Shown here piece after piece: positions 12,401 to 23,105 of a DNA stretch of 64,000 bases (its first letter is position 1; the number at the start of each line of letters is the position of its first letter). Under the pieces are notes generated by a model, which made no database searches, was not told the DNA's origin, and worked only from the letters and a program-made list of their open reading frames with translations. The translations under genes and the position numbers were made by a program. This DNA comes from Welwitschia mirabilis (lineage: Eukaryota > Gnetophyta > Gnetopsida > Welwitschiales): positions 129,261,452-129,325,451 of the forward strand of contig JBOZIK010000001.1 of assembly GCA_051453625.1 (NCBI GenBank), written 5' to 3'.

Positions 12401-13855
12401 TCATTATCAGATTATTCTTAAATGATTTTACTTAGAAAGTTTTTCATGTTTGTCACCTTTATCATACTTTTTACTAAGGGACTAGTAAAAGTTGATTGGG
12501 AATGTATTAGCATGTAAACATTATCCTGTAGTTCAAGTATTACATACCAAGCTATAATAAGTCAAAACATTAATTTAAGTATTTTAGTTATAAAAATATG
12601 TCTTATGCTCCTTTTAATGTCATATTTGATTTTATGCTTTTTCCATTACATTTTTGGGCTTTTTTCTTGGCATTGAAGCAAATGTTTAAAGATGAATTTA
12701 AACTTGCATAAAATGATCATGGCATTAGTGACATGTGGCAGTGCTATTGGTTGGTAAAGGAATCTTTTCTAAAATATAGATGTTGGAATCATCATAATGA
12801 TTCATCTTGTTTCTAGCTTTGGGCCAAGGTTTATTACAATAACTAAATATTCTACTAGAAAATAACAAATACTAAAAGATTAAACCTTAACCACCCTATC
12901 AAACATTAAAATATAAAACCATAACCACATCATTAAACATTAAAAAATAAACCCTAACTAACCCAACCTTAATTTTCACTATGAAAAGGCTCGCTTTGTA
13001 TTCATTCATGCTTAAAAGAAGGATGATTCTACTCTATTGTACTTTATGATAACTCTAATACATTCTTTCTACTAGATCATTCCCTTAGGATGGACTAGCC
13101 CTTAAGGCTAATATGAAATTTTATTTATGGCTTGATGGTTTTTGATTATGTATTGTAGATTTTCTTTATTTCACCTAATAAATTTCTACTATTTTATGAT
13201 TTAGTTTCTTTATTTTAAGTGTAACTTATGACATATTTTAAATTAAAATAATAGTTAATTATTTGGTATGGATGTTCTTACATATTTGTTATGCTTGAGT
13301 TGATACTAAAGCATTTTGATCTTTCTATTTTTTTGAGTGATTTCTTCATGTTTTCATCATATTCTATGGTTTATACTAATGTTTGATGGTCTTTGAGGAT
13401 TATTACCTACTTCTCATGCATATACATATGTGCTATGATAGCTAAGATTACTTATGATGAATGAGATTATGTCATAATACTTGTGCTTTGATGAAGCTTA
13501 ACATTTCTAGTTTTTATTAATAGAGTAAATCTATTTTCATTGTAATAATTCCTACCATGTTTATTATGTTCATTATAGATTTTAAAAGTTATGTTCCACT
13601 TATAGCTTTAATCTTTAATCATGTTATACTTTTCTTTTTATTTTAAATTTTTTTGCTAAATTACATTTTATTACATTTGATTTTTCTTCATAAATCTCAT
13701 TGACTCTAAAGGAAATAATGATATTGAACTATACTAGAAACATTAGTTCTAGTTTTTATTTAGTAAAAGTTTGGATGTGTCCTTGTGAGATTTATATCTC
13801 CAGAAAGATGTTTTATTACCATAATTAAGATATAAACATAGTCATATTTTCACTA
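9430..13855. repeat. Unclassified repeat of about 4.5 kb, copy B
   Basis: Direct-orientation partner of 3,830-8,400, about 1 kb downstream of it. It contains the better-preserved version of the central ORF and the same succession of anonymous AT-rich blocks. Its right edge is placed where the match around CATAATTAAGATA (13,814) and the following 40 bases fades. Whether this is a local segmental duplication or two insertions of one family cannot be told without other genomic copies. Confidence 0.7.
9850..10670 (+). pseudogene. Decayed ORF of unknown function in repeat copy B
   Basis: The longest open piece runs from 9,999 to 10,256 (85 codons) and includes NELMHDLFAKHLHSP, RKHKQAKGGTFFYLEHITF and DVLFYFIDLYLQI. 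Continuation in other frames gives SLMEALKHHHLYN near 10,450 and NHPSRPSYYEFMRLDD near 10,610. The order of blocks matches copy A, supporting a real ancestral protein. There is no similarity I can name to gag, pol, transposase or host families. An alternative is an extra ORF of an old retroelement. Confidence 0.5.
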
Positions 13856-14469
13856 TGAATAATTAGTATATAAATAACAAAAATAAGTACATTCTAAAAA
13901 ACGTAATGAATATCTTATTTAAAGACAAATATGTCCATTATTAAATATCATTAAACATCATGTTTCAAAAATATGATATTAAATGTTAAGAATAGAAAAT
14001 AAGACAATATTAATGTAATAAGAAAATCTTATTTGAACATAATAAATAATTCATTATGAAATTTATTGTGAGTTTTAATTTTTCTTCAAACTAAGCAAAA
14101 GTAAACAACTAATTATTAGATGAGTTTCATATAAATTCTTTGCTTAATTATGAATTTCACTAAACAATACACACAATTATGTAAAAACTTCAATAGTTCA
14201 TAAAATGTTAAATAGTTCTATATAATGAGATATAAATAAACATTAGAAATGTTGCATCCATCTAGTATTATAAGAAGTAAAGAAAGTGAATGTTATAGTT
14301 TTTTATTTTAATCATACTTACTGTAATATTTCTGATACATTTAAAACTTTAATGTAAATTTAACTTGCATATATTTTGATATTAACAACATGAAATTAGT
14401 CAAAGTTCTTGAACTACAACAAAGGGTAATCATACATACAATCATACATATTATCAAAAATTAGATATC

Positions 14470-15300
14470 TTTGAACTTAACCTTAGTCAAAGTTATATAC
14501 ATTTCTCCATGTTAATAGTTATATAATTATAACTTTAATAAGGTTAAAAAATTTGAATTATAATGATAATTGTATAACTAGTAATTTATTTAAACTTAGT
14601 TTTCTTACACTACAATAATAATTATCAAACAATGATTTTAGTCAAAGTTAAATACCTTGCATTACATTAATAGTTGTGCAAACATGATTTTAGTTAATAT
14701 TATACATCATATTATGAATACATCAAAATTTGTGTCTAAAAACTTTTCTTTTATGCTATGATGATAGTTATGTCATTATACGTTTACTGAAGATTAAGTA
14801 TGTTACATTAAAGTAACAAATGCAATTGACTTAAGTCAAGTTATATGCATTGGACTAAGCTAATAGTTATGTAACCATGACTTTAATCAAAGTCATATAC
14901 CTTGCACTAAACTAATAGTCATAAGATCATAACTTTAGTTGAGGCTAATCATATTAGAAACAAGCTAAATATGTAAGTAAAAAGTTTACCTTTGTGCTAT
15001 GGTGGTAGTTGTGCAACTATGACTTAAGTTAAGGTTAACTATGTCGTACTAAGGCAAAAAAAGTGCAATTATAAATCTAGTTAAAGTTATATACCTTGTA
15101 CTAAAATAATACTGAGGTAATTAGTTTAGTTAAATTAGATACCTTGCACTACACTAGAAACTATAAAACCATGACTTTAGTTAAGGTTTAATATGTTGAA
15201 CTTAGATAATAAATGTGTAATTATTACTGTAGTTAAAGTTACACACCTTACAATAAGCTAATAGTTTTGTAACTATAAATTTAGTGAAATTTAAATAATG
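14470..15300. repeat. Degenerate tandem array, unit about 52-58 bp
   Basis: A core of the form TAATAGTTATGTAACCATGA, then CTTTAATCAAAGTCATATAC, then CTTGCACTAAAC recurs with heavy divergence. Clear copies start near 14,500, 14,680, 14,860, 14,915, 15,080, 15,135 and 15,235. Two copies are fused to a longer spacer that ends in TTTGTGCTATGGTGGTAGTT or similar (near 14,745 and 14,990), suggesting a former higher-order unit. No coding potential. Confidence 0.65.
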
Positions 15301-17500
15301 CTATAGTGATAAAATAAAATATCACATAGGTTAAATGAAATGTTATGCATAATAATTATACCATTATAACACCTTCTACATATTTCTATAGTGGTATGCA
15401 ATAACTACATAGGCTGGATAATAAACTTAGACTTGAAAAAGTAACTCTAAGGGGTTGGATTAACATACAAACTTAGAGATCTTATTGACATACGATGGAG
15501 ATGAACATATAGTATGCATTTAATGGAAATGATTTCAAGATAAAGATTGATTATTATGTTTCTACTTATTTGTAGATACATTTTAATTTATGCATTTTTT
15601 CGGTTTTTAGTCTAAGTGACTTTACTTGATTATCATTGTTAAGCCTCTATACATGTTATTAATAATAAATGTTAGTATTAGATGTCATTATTGTAGTAAG
15701 GAAAGGATAGATTTTTCTTTTTTTTAAAATAACATTAATACAAAACCTATAGAATCAAATTAAGATAGTAGTATTTGCTACTTATTTCTTCTTTTGTATT
15801 GAAAGGTGAATATAATCTACAATATCAAATTAACTAGCTAATCTTCTAATGATTTAATATTTTAAAAAGAAAAATAAATTTAAAATATTTTCAAATACAT
15901 ATCCATTCTTCCTTCCTTACTTCTTTGAGACTATAAAAACACTAAGCATTAGTTATACCACTATAGAGATTTTTATAACTACTACAATAGTATGCATTAA
16001 CAAAAATTAATATTGAAAATAAGGTAATTCATAAAAATATAATATTTTAATTATGGATAAGAAAACAATGAGAAAATTAAGTAATATACTAATATCATTA
16101 TGTTTAAGAGCCTTACATCTTTCATGTTATAGAGAGACTTGTAATGTTGAAAAGGCTATAATTAATTCTCTAAAGTCTTGTATCATCAAATATTTTTATC
16201 ATTACAAATTTAAACGATAAATTAAATAATGAAGTAAAATTCTTAATTTAAATGGCTTTTACCAATCACAGTCTTTCATGTTCTTAAAGTCTTATAGGTT
16301 ACTAATATTTATTAATAGAAAAGCAATAGTTCATATTGATTTGAATGATTTTTTTATTATGGTTTAAAAAAGGTTTGATTAAGGAATTTGTTTAGCTTTC
16401 CTAATTTTGATTTTAAATTTTGATACTCAAATTTCAAATTTTTTTGAAAGTTTTAAATTTTATTTTGCTTTTTCTTTTAAAAGAGTCATTTTTTCTTGAA
16501 TATAAATTCAAATAGGATATTACTTTTTAACTCTTTTTTCCCTCTTAAACCATAACAAAGTCAAAAGCATAATAGAATGTTATATGACATTAAACTAATA
16601 AAAAATATAAAGTAGCTAATTAAATTCAATCATTCTAATCTAATAAATTATTTAAGAATGGAGGTGTAATGAAGATGATGGACAACCATTAAAAGAAAAC
16701 TCAAATAAAATATTAGATCAGTGAAACTTATTTGTTTGATTAATATACATAAAGATTACTTTATCAAATATGTTATATAGGGATTAAAATAATTAAATAT
16801 TATACTAATATATATTACATAAAAAATCATATTTTATTATTGTAAAATATCAAATTAAAAGGGAAAATCCGCTCCATATGGCATGTTAAGTATCACACTT
16901 TATAAAATTTTTTTAAAATTAACATGTAATAAATTCAAATTTTCCATAATATAAATATTAAAATAAAATAAATAGCTAAATGAGAAGAGAAAAATAAAGC
17001 TTTTTTCATTAATTATCTTATTAAAGATAAAAAAGTAACTAGTGAATAACTCTTTTTCCCTTCTAAATCATGAGAAAGTAGAAAAAACAATTATGATGTT
17101 CTATTGCATTAAACTAATTTAAAAAATAAAAATAAAAAATTAAATTATATATTATAAAGAAATAAATTATGAAATAATGATACATAATAAAGTTCTTTTT
17201 TTTTGTTAAAATACTTTTTCATGTATTATTTATTTTATTATTTGTGAATAGACTTCATGGATCTATTACAACATTCAAGTAATAAAAAGTATATTAGTAT
17301 CAATATTTATAAAGTATATTAAATATGTTCAATACTCATGTAGCCCAAAAAAATTATCAAAATAATTTCCCATTATTACTAGAGATAGAATAAATAATTC
17401 ATATAAACTTGTACTCATGCTACACCATTTGCATCTAAAAAATTCAATGCCATATTAGTTCAATAAAATATGATGCTAATCCTCATCTATTTATAATAGG
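15301..17500. other. No gene seen; anonymous AT-rich DNA
   Basis: Homopolymer-rich sequence without ORFs above noise. Words such as TATAGTGGTATGCA (15,389) and CAATAGTATGCATTA (about 15,985) faintly recall the minisatellites at 33 kb. I cannot support any named feature. Confidence 0.4.
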
Positions 17501-17561
17501 AAAAGTTGACATATGTGATCCTCTAGTTGAACATTATTTCATCTTTTACTTTCAAATTTAA

Positions 17562-18141
17562 GATGATGAAATTCCATCCTTACCTTATTGATCAGATATC
17601 TAATTTATAATGCTATTGTTGCAAATACTTGCTCGACTTTATCCTCAAGCTTGATTTCTTAAAAAATTTTACAATAGAATNNNNNNNNNNNNNNNNNNNN
17701 NNNNNNNNNNNNNNNNNNNNNNNNNNNNNNNNNNNNNNNNNNNNNNNNNNNNNNNNNNNNNNNNNNNNNNNNNNNNNNNNNNNNNNNNNNNNNNNNNNNN
17801 NNNNNNNNNNNNNNNNNNNNNNNNNNNNNNNNNNNNNNNNNNNNNNNNNNNNNNNNNNNNNNNNNNNNNNNNNNNNNNNNNNNNNNNNNNNNNNNNNNNN
17901 NNNNNNNNNNNNNNNNNNNNNNNNNNNNNNNNNNNNNNNNNNNNNNNNNNNNNNNNNNNNNNNNNNNNNNNNNNNNNNNNNNNNNNNNNNNNNNNNNNNN
18001 NNNNNNNNNNNNNNNNNNNNNNGATGATGAAATTCCATCCTTAACTTATTGATCAGATATCTAATTTATAATGCTATTGTTGCAAATACTTGCTCTACTT
18101 TATCCTCCAGCTTGATTTCTTAAAAAATTTTACAATAGAAT
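17562..18141. repeat. 119-bp direct repeat flanking an assembly gap
   Basis: 17,562-17,680 and 18,023-18,141 are the same 119 bp with three substitutions, and everything between them is N. The repeat lies in the 3' part of the LINE remnant. It may be a true tandem duplication or two versions of one locus left on either side of an unresolved gap. Confidence 0.85.
17681..18022. other. Assembly gap, 342 N
   Basis: Run of N; contents unknown. Open frames across it are artefacts. Confidence 0.99.
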
Positions 18142-20650
18142 TAAAGTTTCTTTTTATTTTCATCTATCTTCCATCATTTTTCAATAACTTTAATCTTCAT
18201 CATCCTGCAAATTATTTTAGTATTTTTTTGTTATATCATCATTCTAAATGCTCAATTCTTATAGCCATAACTTTTATTTAGCATGCCATCCATTTTTTTG
18301 AGCAATTGTTAACATCTCATTTAAAAACTTAATTTTGTTACCAGGACTAATATTCTACTAAAATATTAGAAATTAACATATTACCTTAGCTTCAAAAAGT
18401 AATATATTGGCCTTTAGTAAAAACATGTGATATGGTACTTAAGATTTAACCTTAAGTTAATCTATCAAAAATTATTTTCTGATTTTCTCTATTTTCTTAT
18501 ATAAATCTTTACCAAGGCTTGGATTCCACATTATTCATCTATATAAAATGACTAGTTACATGATTATATGAAATAATTTCTTTTGTACCTTTCATGACTA
18601 AATATTCTTTATCTTACATTTACCCTTTATAGCATAATGACCCCTTTATCAATTGATAATTCTTTGTGATATACATTGATTCCATTTACAATTTTGAAAA
18701 AATTCAAATTGTAAGTATTTATATGAAGCAACAATCTCAATGTATTTATTATTTAACTAGAAACTATATCTTCTCTTATTTGTTCCATATAAATAAGGAT
18801 TTTTATTTTATAACATTTACCTTCATGACTGTGTATGTACAAAGCCTTTCTAATACTTTCAACATTGTCTAAAGTCCTATATCAAATTTTGTGACTACTG
18901 CTAAATCATTTAGAAAAATTAACAGATAGAGTAGTTTTTGACCTATCTTCATTGTATACCTTTTTGGTACTTGTTGCATCTATATTTCTAATTTATCCAT
19001 AAAAATTCCAAACAATGTTGGTAATAGAAGACAACCTGGCTTTACTTCTATGTTATTACAAAACTTGCAAGATTCTTAAGCATTCATGCTTCTTAATTTA
19101 GCCATTATTTTTGCATATAATGTTTTCATGACTATTAATAGACTAGAGCTAACATTAAGACCAACAACTCTACTTCATAATTTATCTCTACTAACTGAGT
19201 CATAAGCTTTTGTAAAGTTAACAAAACAAATGAGAGTATTTTTGTACCACTCTTTTTCTTGCTTCATCTAAAACCTATAGTTAACTAAATGATCCATTAT
19301 AGAGTAATTTCTTGGAAATTTTGCTTAAGATAACACATATAAATTATTATTTTTCATCCACTTTTATAGCCTATTCTCTAGGGTATTGACCAATAATTTA
19401 ACAAATAAATATCTAATTATGATTAATCTATAGTTATTTAAATTTAAATTGTCCCCTTTTTTAAACAACATAATAGATCTACCAATCATCCATTACTTAT
19501 CTAGTCAATCCTTAATTTCATCACTTAACCTTCTGCACGTTTCTTCCCACACTCATGGACCACCCCATTATAGTAATTCTACATATAGTTCCTTTACATC
19601 CATGGCCTTTTTAGAATCAAATCTAGTAATTCCATACTCATCTCATATAAAGTCAGTTAAAGCATGTTTGAATTTGTATGTTTGGATTTTTCATCCATCT
19701 TATGTTATAAAAGATTTTTGAAAAAAACATGAACTTATAAAAATGAGATATTATTACCTAACAATCCTTTATTGTGAAACAACTTCCAAAATTGCATGTA
19801 TCTTATTTTATCATCTCCAATAGATAATTTTGATGTTCTTTTATTAATAGCATTCTCTTATTATAGATAAGCTTTTTGTAGTTTTTAATCATACCCTCGT
19901 TTTTGTTAGAATATTTAATGTCTAACATTACTTATAAGCATTCTATAGCAATGAAAAGTTTCTTACCCATAGATCTATCACAAGTAATCACTTTTTGTAC
20001 TACATCTAGAATGACCTTTTTCAATGTTATTCCTTACTTTCTAATTTCCCACTGCTTTCACACCTCTTATTAAAAATCTTCTTAATGTTTTATAGTACTT
20101 TTTCTAATCTTTTAGATGTTGAACAGGTAAATCTACCAAACCCTAAAAAGCTTTTTTCTTTCTATTTTAAAAAACAAGGATATTCTCCTTTTGTATTATG
20201 AATGAGAAAAAGAAAAAAAACATTTAGGATTTTCATTAGATATTTTAAATTATTACCTTGCATCTTATAATAAAGCCTTTCTTTAGTATTAAATTCTAAA
20301 GGATTATGTAATGATTCTAGTAATTGATCTCTAACTTAAAATTACTAATACATGAAATAGTTTAATTTTGGATATACTAAATAATAGATTAATATAAGAA
20401 CATTCTAATGGCTTAAAAAATTTAAAATCAATGCTACTAGAAAATATTTTCATCTTACTTACATCTACAAGGTCTAATCCTATTCTTCTTTTAGAAATTT
20501 CTTTCTTATCAAATTTATTTCAATGTCTAGTGAGAATCTCTCTATACCATTATTATTTTACTAGTAATCATACATGTTCAACCATCTTGGATATCTTTCC
20601 ATTGTATTATATCAACTTGCTTTAATTTAATCTTGTACTTAAATTACCAC

Positions 20651-21189
20651 ATAAAAATAATTTTTTTATAAAATAAGATATATATGAAATTGAATTATTT
20701 GATTGACATTTGTAAAGAATTACTTTCCTTGTAGTTTGATTCCCATGGGGATTTCAACTTCCAACCATAGGAAAATCATCACATACTATTAATCAAGTGG
20801 ACTAGCTTTCTTGCCTATTGAGAATGCTTTATTAAATATATCATACATTAAAATAATTAAATATTATATGAATATGTTTTATATAAGGTAAAATATCATA
20901 TTTATATAGTACAAAATACAAATAAAAGGAGGGGAAAAAACTTCAAGGAGCATGTTAAGAGTTAAACTTTATAATCATTTTTTTCCCTAATCAATGTGCA
21001 ATAGTTTGTTATATAAAGCTAAATGACTTTCATGTAAAAGTAGTAGCTATTATGCCAAACTAATATAATACTTTCACCATTGGGTCTTCTAGGAAAACGT
21101 TACCAAATTATATGCATATATTTTTCTTCTGTATTACTTAGCATATTGTTAGCAAGATTCTTCTACATTCTTGATCTACTAATAGATGT
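20651..21189. other. No gene seen
   Basis: AT-rich sequence between the LINE remnant and the array at 21.2 kb, with no recognisable feature. Confidence 0.4.
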
Positions 21190-21764
21190 TGCAAAAGTTT
21201 CTAATTTGTATTAGAGTTCATATAGATTTAGTCAGATTAAGTAAGTTAAAATAAGATCCAACTAGTCAAAAACATTTAAACATAATCAAAATGGGTTACA
21301 TGATATCAAATTGATTAAACTATATCAAGCAAGTTCATATGAGATTAGATTGGTTACATATGGTCAAACTTAATCAAATGACATTAAATTGGACATACTA
21401 GATCAAACTAGATCAGGTAAGTTGAAATAAGATTAAATTGACCAAACATAATTAAACATGATCAAAGTAGACCGATTTATGTCAAATAGATTAAGCTAAG
21501 ATCAAACTAGATTAAGAAAGTCTAAATGAATTTAAATTAGTTAAGCTCAGTTAAACTAGATTAAACATTATTAAACATGATCCAATGATTATAATTAATT
21601 AAATAATTTTAAATGATTTATAATTAATAAAACTATATTAAACTAGGTCAAGCAAGTTGAAACAATATCAAAGTGATTAAACTTGAGTAAACTGAATTAA
21701 GCATTATCAAAAATTATTCAATAATATCTAATTGATTAAAATATATCAAACTAAGATTAGTAAG
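21190..21764. repeat. Degenerate tandem array, the target site of copia-1
   Basis: Words of the form ACTAGATCAAGCAAGTTGAAA recur at irregular 88-136 bp spacing: their GTAAG-like cores lie at 21,241, 21,329, 21,417, 21,516, 21,652 and 21,760. Between them are variants of AAATTGATTAAAC and AAACATGATCAAA. The last core is cut by copia-1 and resumes after it as GTAAGTTGAAACAAG at 30,737. Confidence 0.6.
21760..21764. repeat. Left target-site duplication of copia-1 (GTAAG)
   Basis: Matches GTAAG at 30,737-30,741, the 5-bp length expected for copia integrases. Confidence 0.9.
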
Positions 21765-23068
21765 TGTTAAAAACCCATTATCATTAATTAAATTAAGGAC
21801 TTTTTGTAGTTAGTTAATTATGCAGAGATTTTCTAGCACTGGATAACTGATCCCTAAGATCGGATGACTGACCTAGTAAAGAACTGTAAAACTGCTTTAG
21901 AATCGAGTGACCACATATAGAACTTCAAGCAACTGAACTGATGCAGATAAAGAAAATGACAGGTTACAAAACGAGCAATCGAGTGCATCATACTAGGTGA
22001 ATGAGCTAACATATTATGAAGAAGACCAATTCAAGAATGAGCGATTGAAAACTCTTATTTGAATGACTCAGTTTGAGCCTTTGTGTAAGAAATAGGTAAA
22101 CATGGATTACCACTAAAAGGACACGGGTGACTACATTACAAACTATGAAATTTAGTTTGATGACAGAGCATGCAACTGACTAATTTTATATGGATGATCA
22201 CATAATAATTAGGGAAGCCTAAGCCTATTGAATGCAAGGACAACCAAAGACATAATTACGAATGAGCACATTCTGCCTAGAATCCATCCTCACAAGGTCA
22301 ATTGAGTAATAAATATCAAGGCAATCAATTAAAGGTCGACTTCATATAAACATAAGGGCAACTGAAGATGCATCTATTCTATACTGAGAGATCTAGAATA
22401 AATAAGGGTAACCGAAGATTAGGAATAAGGACAACCAGAGATTCGGGTAACCGAGTACTATATCAAGGTCGATTGTATGAAGTAAAATGTAACCGCTACA
22501 TTTCAATGATTCATAAAAAAGGGAACAACGGTTTATCAAAATAGCAATGGTTTACTTCATCCTCCTCAAGAGGTTACCTTGTGCATTTTTAGTATTTAAG
22601 CTTTCTTCTAATCAAAAGAAAGATAACTTTTTCTTATAAGATTAAAGATTGAAAAAGAATAACTATCATAATCTTTTAGTATTGTATCTAAAGTAGTTTT
22701 AAGTTTAGATTTCTGATTGAATCTATCATTGCGTCTACTTAGAAGAAGATATTGTTGTACCTTTGAGAGAAAATCTATGCATCTGTGCATTCTTCTTTCT
22801 TCCATTCATCTATGGTTGAGGATCAGCCATAAAATCTTATGAAGTTATGAAAAGTTATTTGGTGAACTTGAAAACCATTATTAGAAGCTAATATATGCCA
22901 ACCAAGGACAAGGAATCTAAGGGGCTAAAGGGTGGTGTTTATCCATCATTAAATATCTTGCTTTTGTATTGCATATCTGCTTTTCTTATTTGTAGGTTAT
23001 GAAGAATAAGGAAATTACTTTTTTAAAGACCTATTCACCCCCACTTTAGGGTTGATCCTCTACTTTCA
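21765..23068 (+). repeat. 5' LTR of copia-1 (1,304 bp)
   Basis: Starts TGTTAAAAACCC and ends CTACTTTCA, giving the TG...CA ends. A word of the form GGGYRACCGA recurs roughly every 20-40 bp between about 21,840 and 22,480. Clear copies read GGTAACCGAAG, GGACAACCAGAG, GGGTAACCGAGT and GGTCGATTG, and many show C-to-T or G-to-A decay. A TATTTAA box lies at 22,593-22,599. Confidence 0.93.
22593..22599 (+). promoter_or_regulatory. Possible TATA box in copia-1 5' LTR
   Basis: TATTTAA within GTGCATTTTTAGTATTTAAG; the 3' LTR keeps the same block at 30,263-30,269. It is about 470 bp from the LTR end, a plausible U3/R boundary. Confidence 0.4.
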
Positions 23069-23070
23069 AT

Positions 23071-23087
23071 TGGTTTCAGATCTCTGC
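23071..23087 (+). other. Primer-binding site of copia-1
   Basis: TGGTTTCAGATCTC begins about two bases after the LTR. It resembles TGGTATCAGAGC, the complement of the plant initiator tRNA-Met 3' end, with a few changes. Confidence 0.8.
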
Positions 23088-23105
23088 TTCACTCATCCCT
23101 AGAAA

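Larger units (their letters stand above)
17500..20650 (-). pseudogene. Non-LTR retrotransposon (LINE, non-L1 type) reverse transcriptase remnant
   Basis: On the minus strand, one frame from 19,249 down to 18,785 reads as a reverse transcriptase core with five in-frame stops. It shows CFVNFTKAYDSVSRDKL (palm box with the first catalytic Asp), VSSSLLIVMKTLYAKI, VKPGCLLLPTLFGIFMDKLE, and FLNDLAVV where a family member would have an ADD box. This last motif has lost its first catalytic Asp. Upstream (about 19,260-19,300) VLDEARKR is the usual lead-in. Downstream, VWNPSLGKDLYKKIE-like residues near 18,500 match the post-thumb region. Sequence from 19,700 to 20,650 is probably the endonuclease-RT linker but is badly broken. 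The palm wording and VKQGCPLSPTLFG-like box differ from the plant L1 and RTE types I know. Confidence 0.72.

Noticed and set aside
17613-18038. Open frames spanning the N runs (also at 26,023-26,811, 40,433-40,705, 44,529-45,152 and 52,160-52,860)
   Set aside because: They are open only because N has no stop codons; only the flanks with independent support are annotated.
21190-21764. Part of the copia-1 element
   Set aside because: It lies outside the target duplication and continues on the far side of the element.
22608-22805. 65-codon minus-strand ORF
   Set aside because: It lies antisense in the copia-1 5' LTR, in the transcribed leader region.
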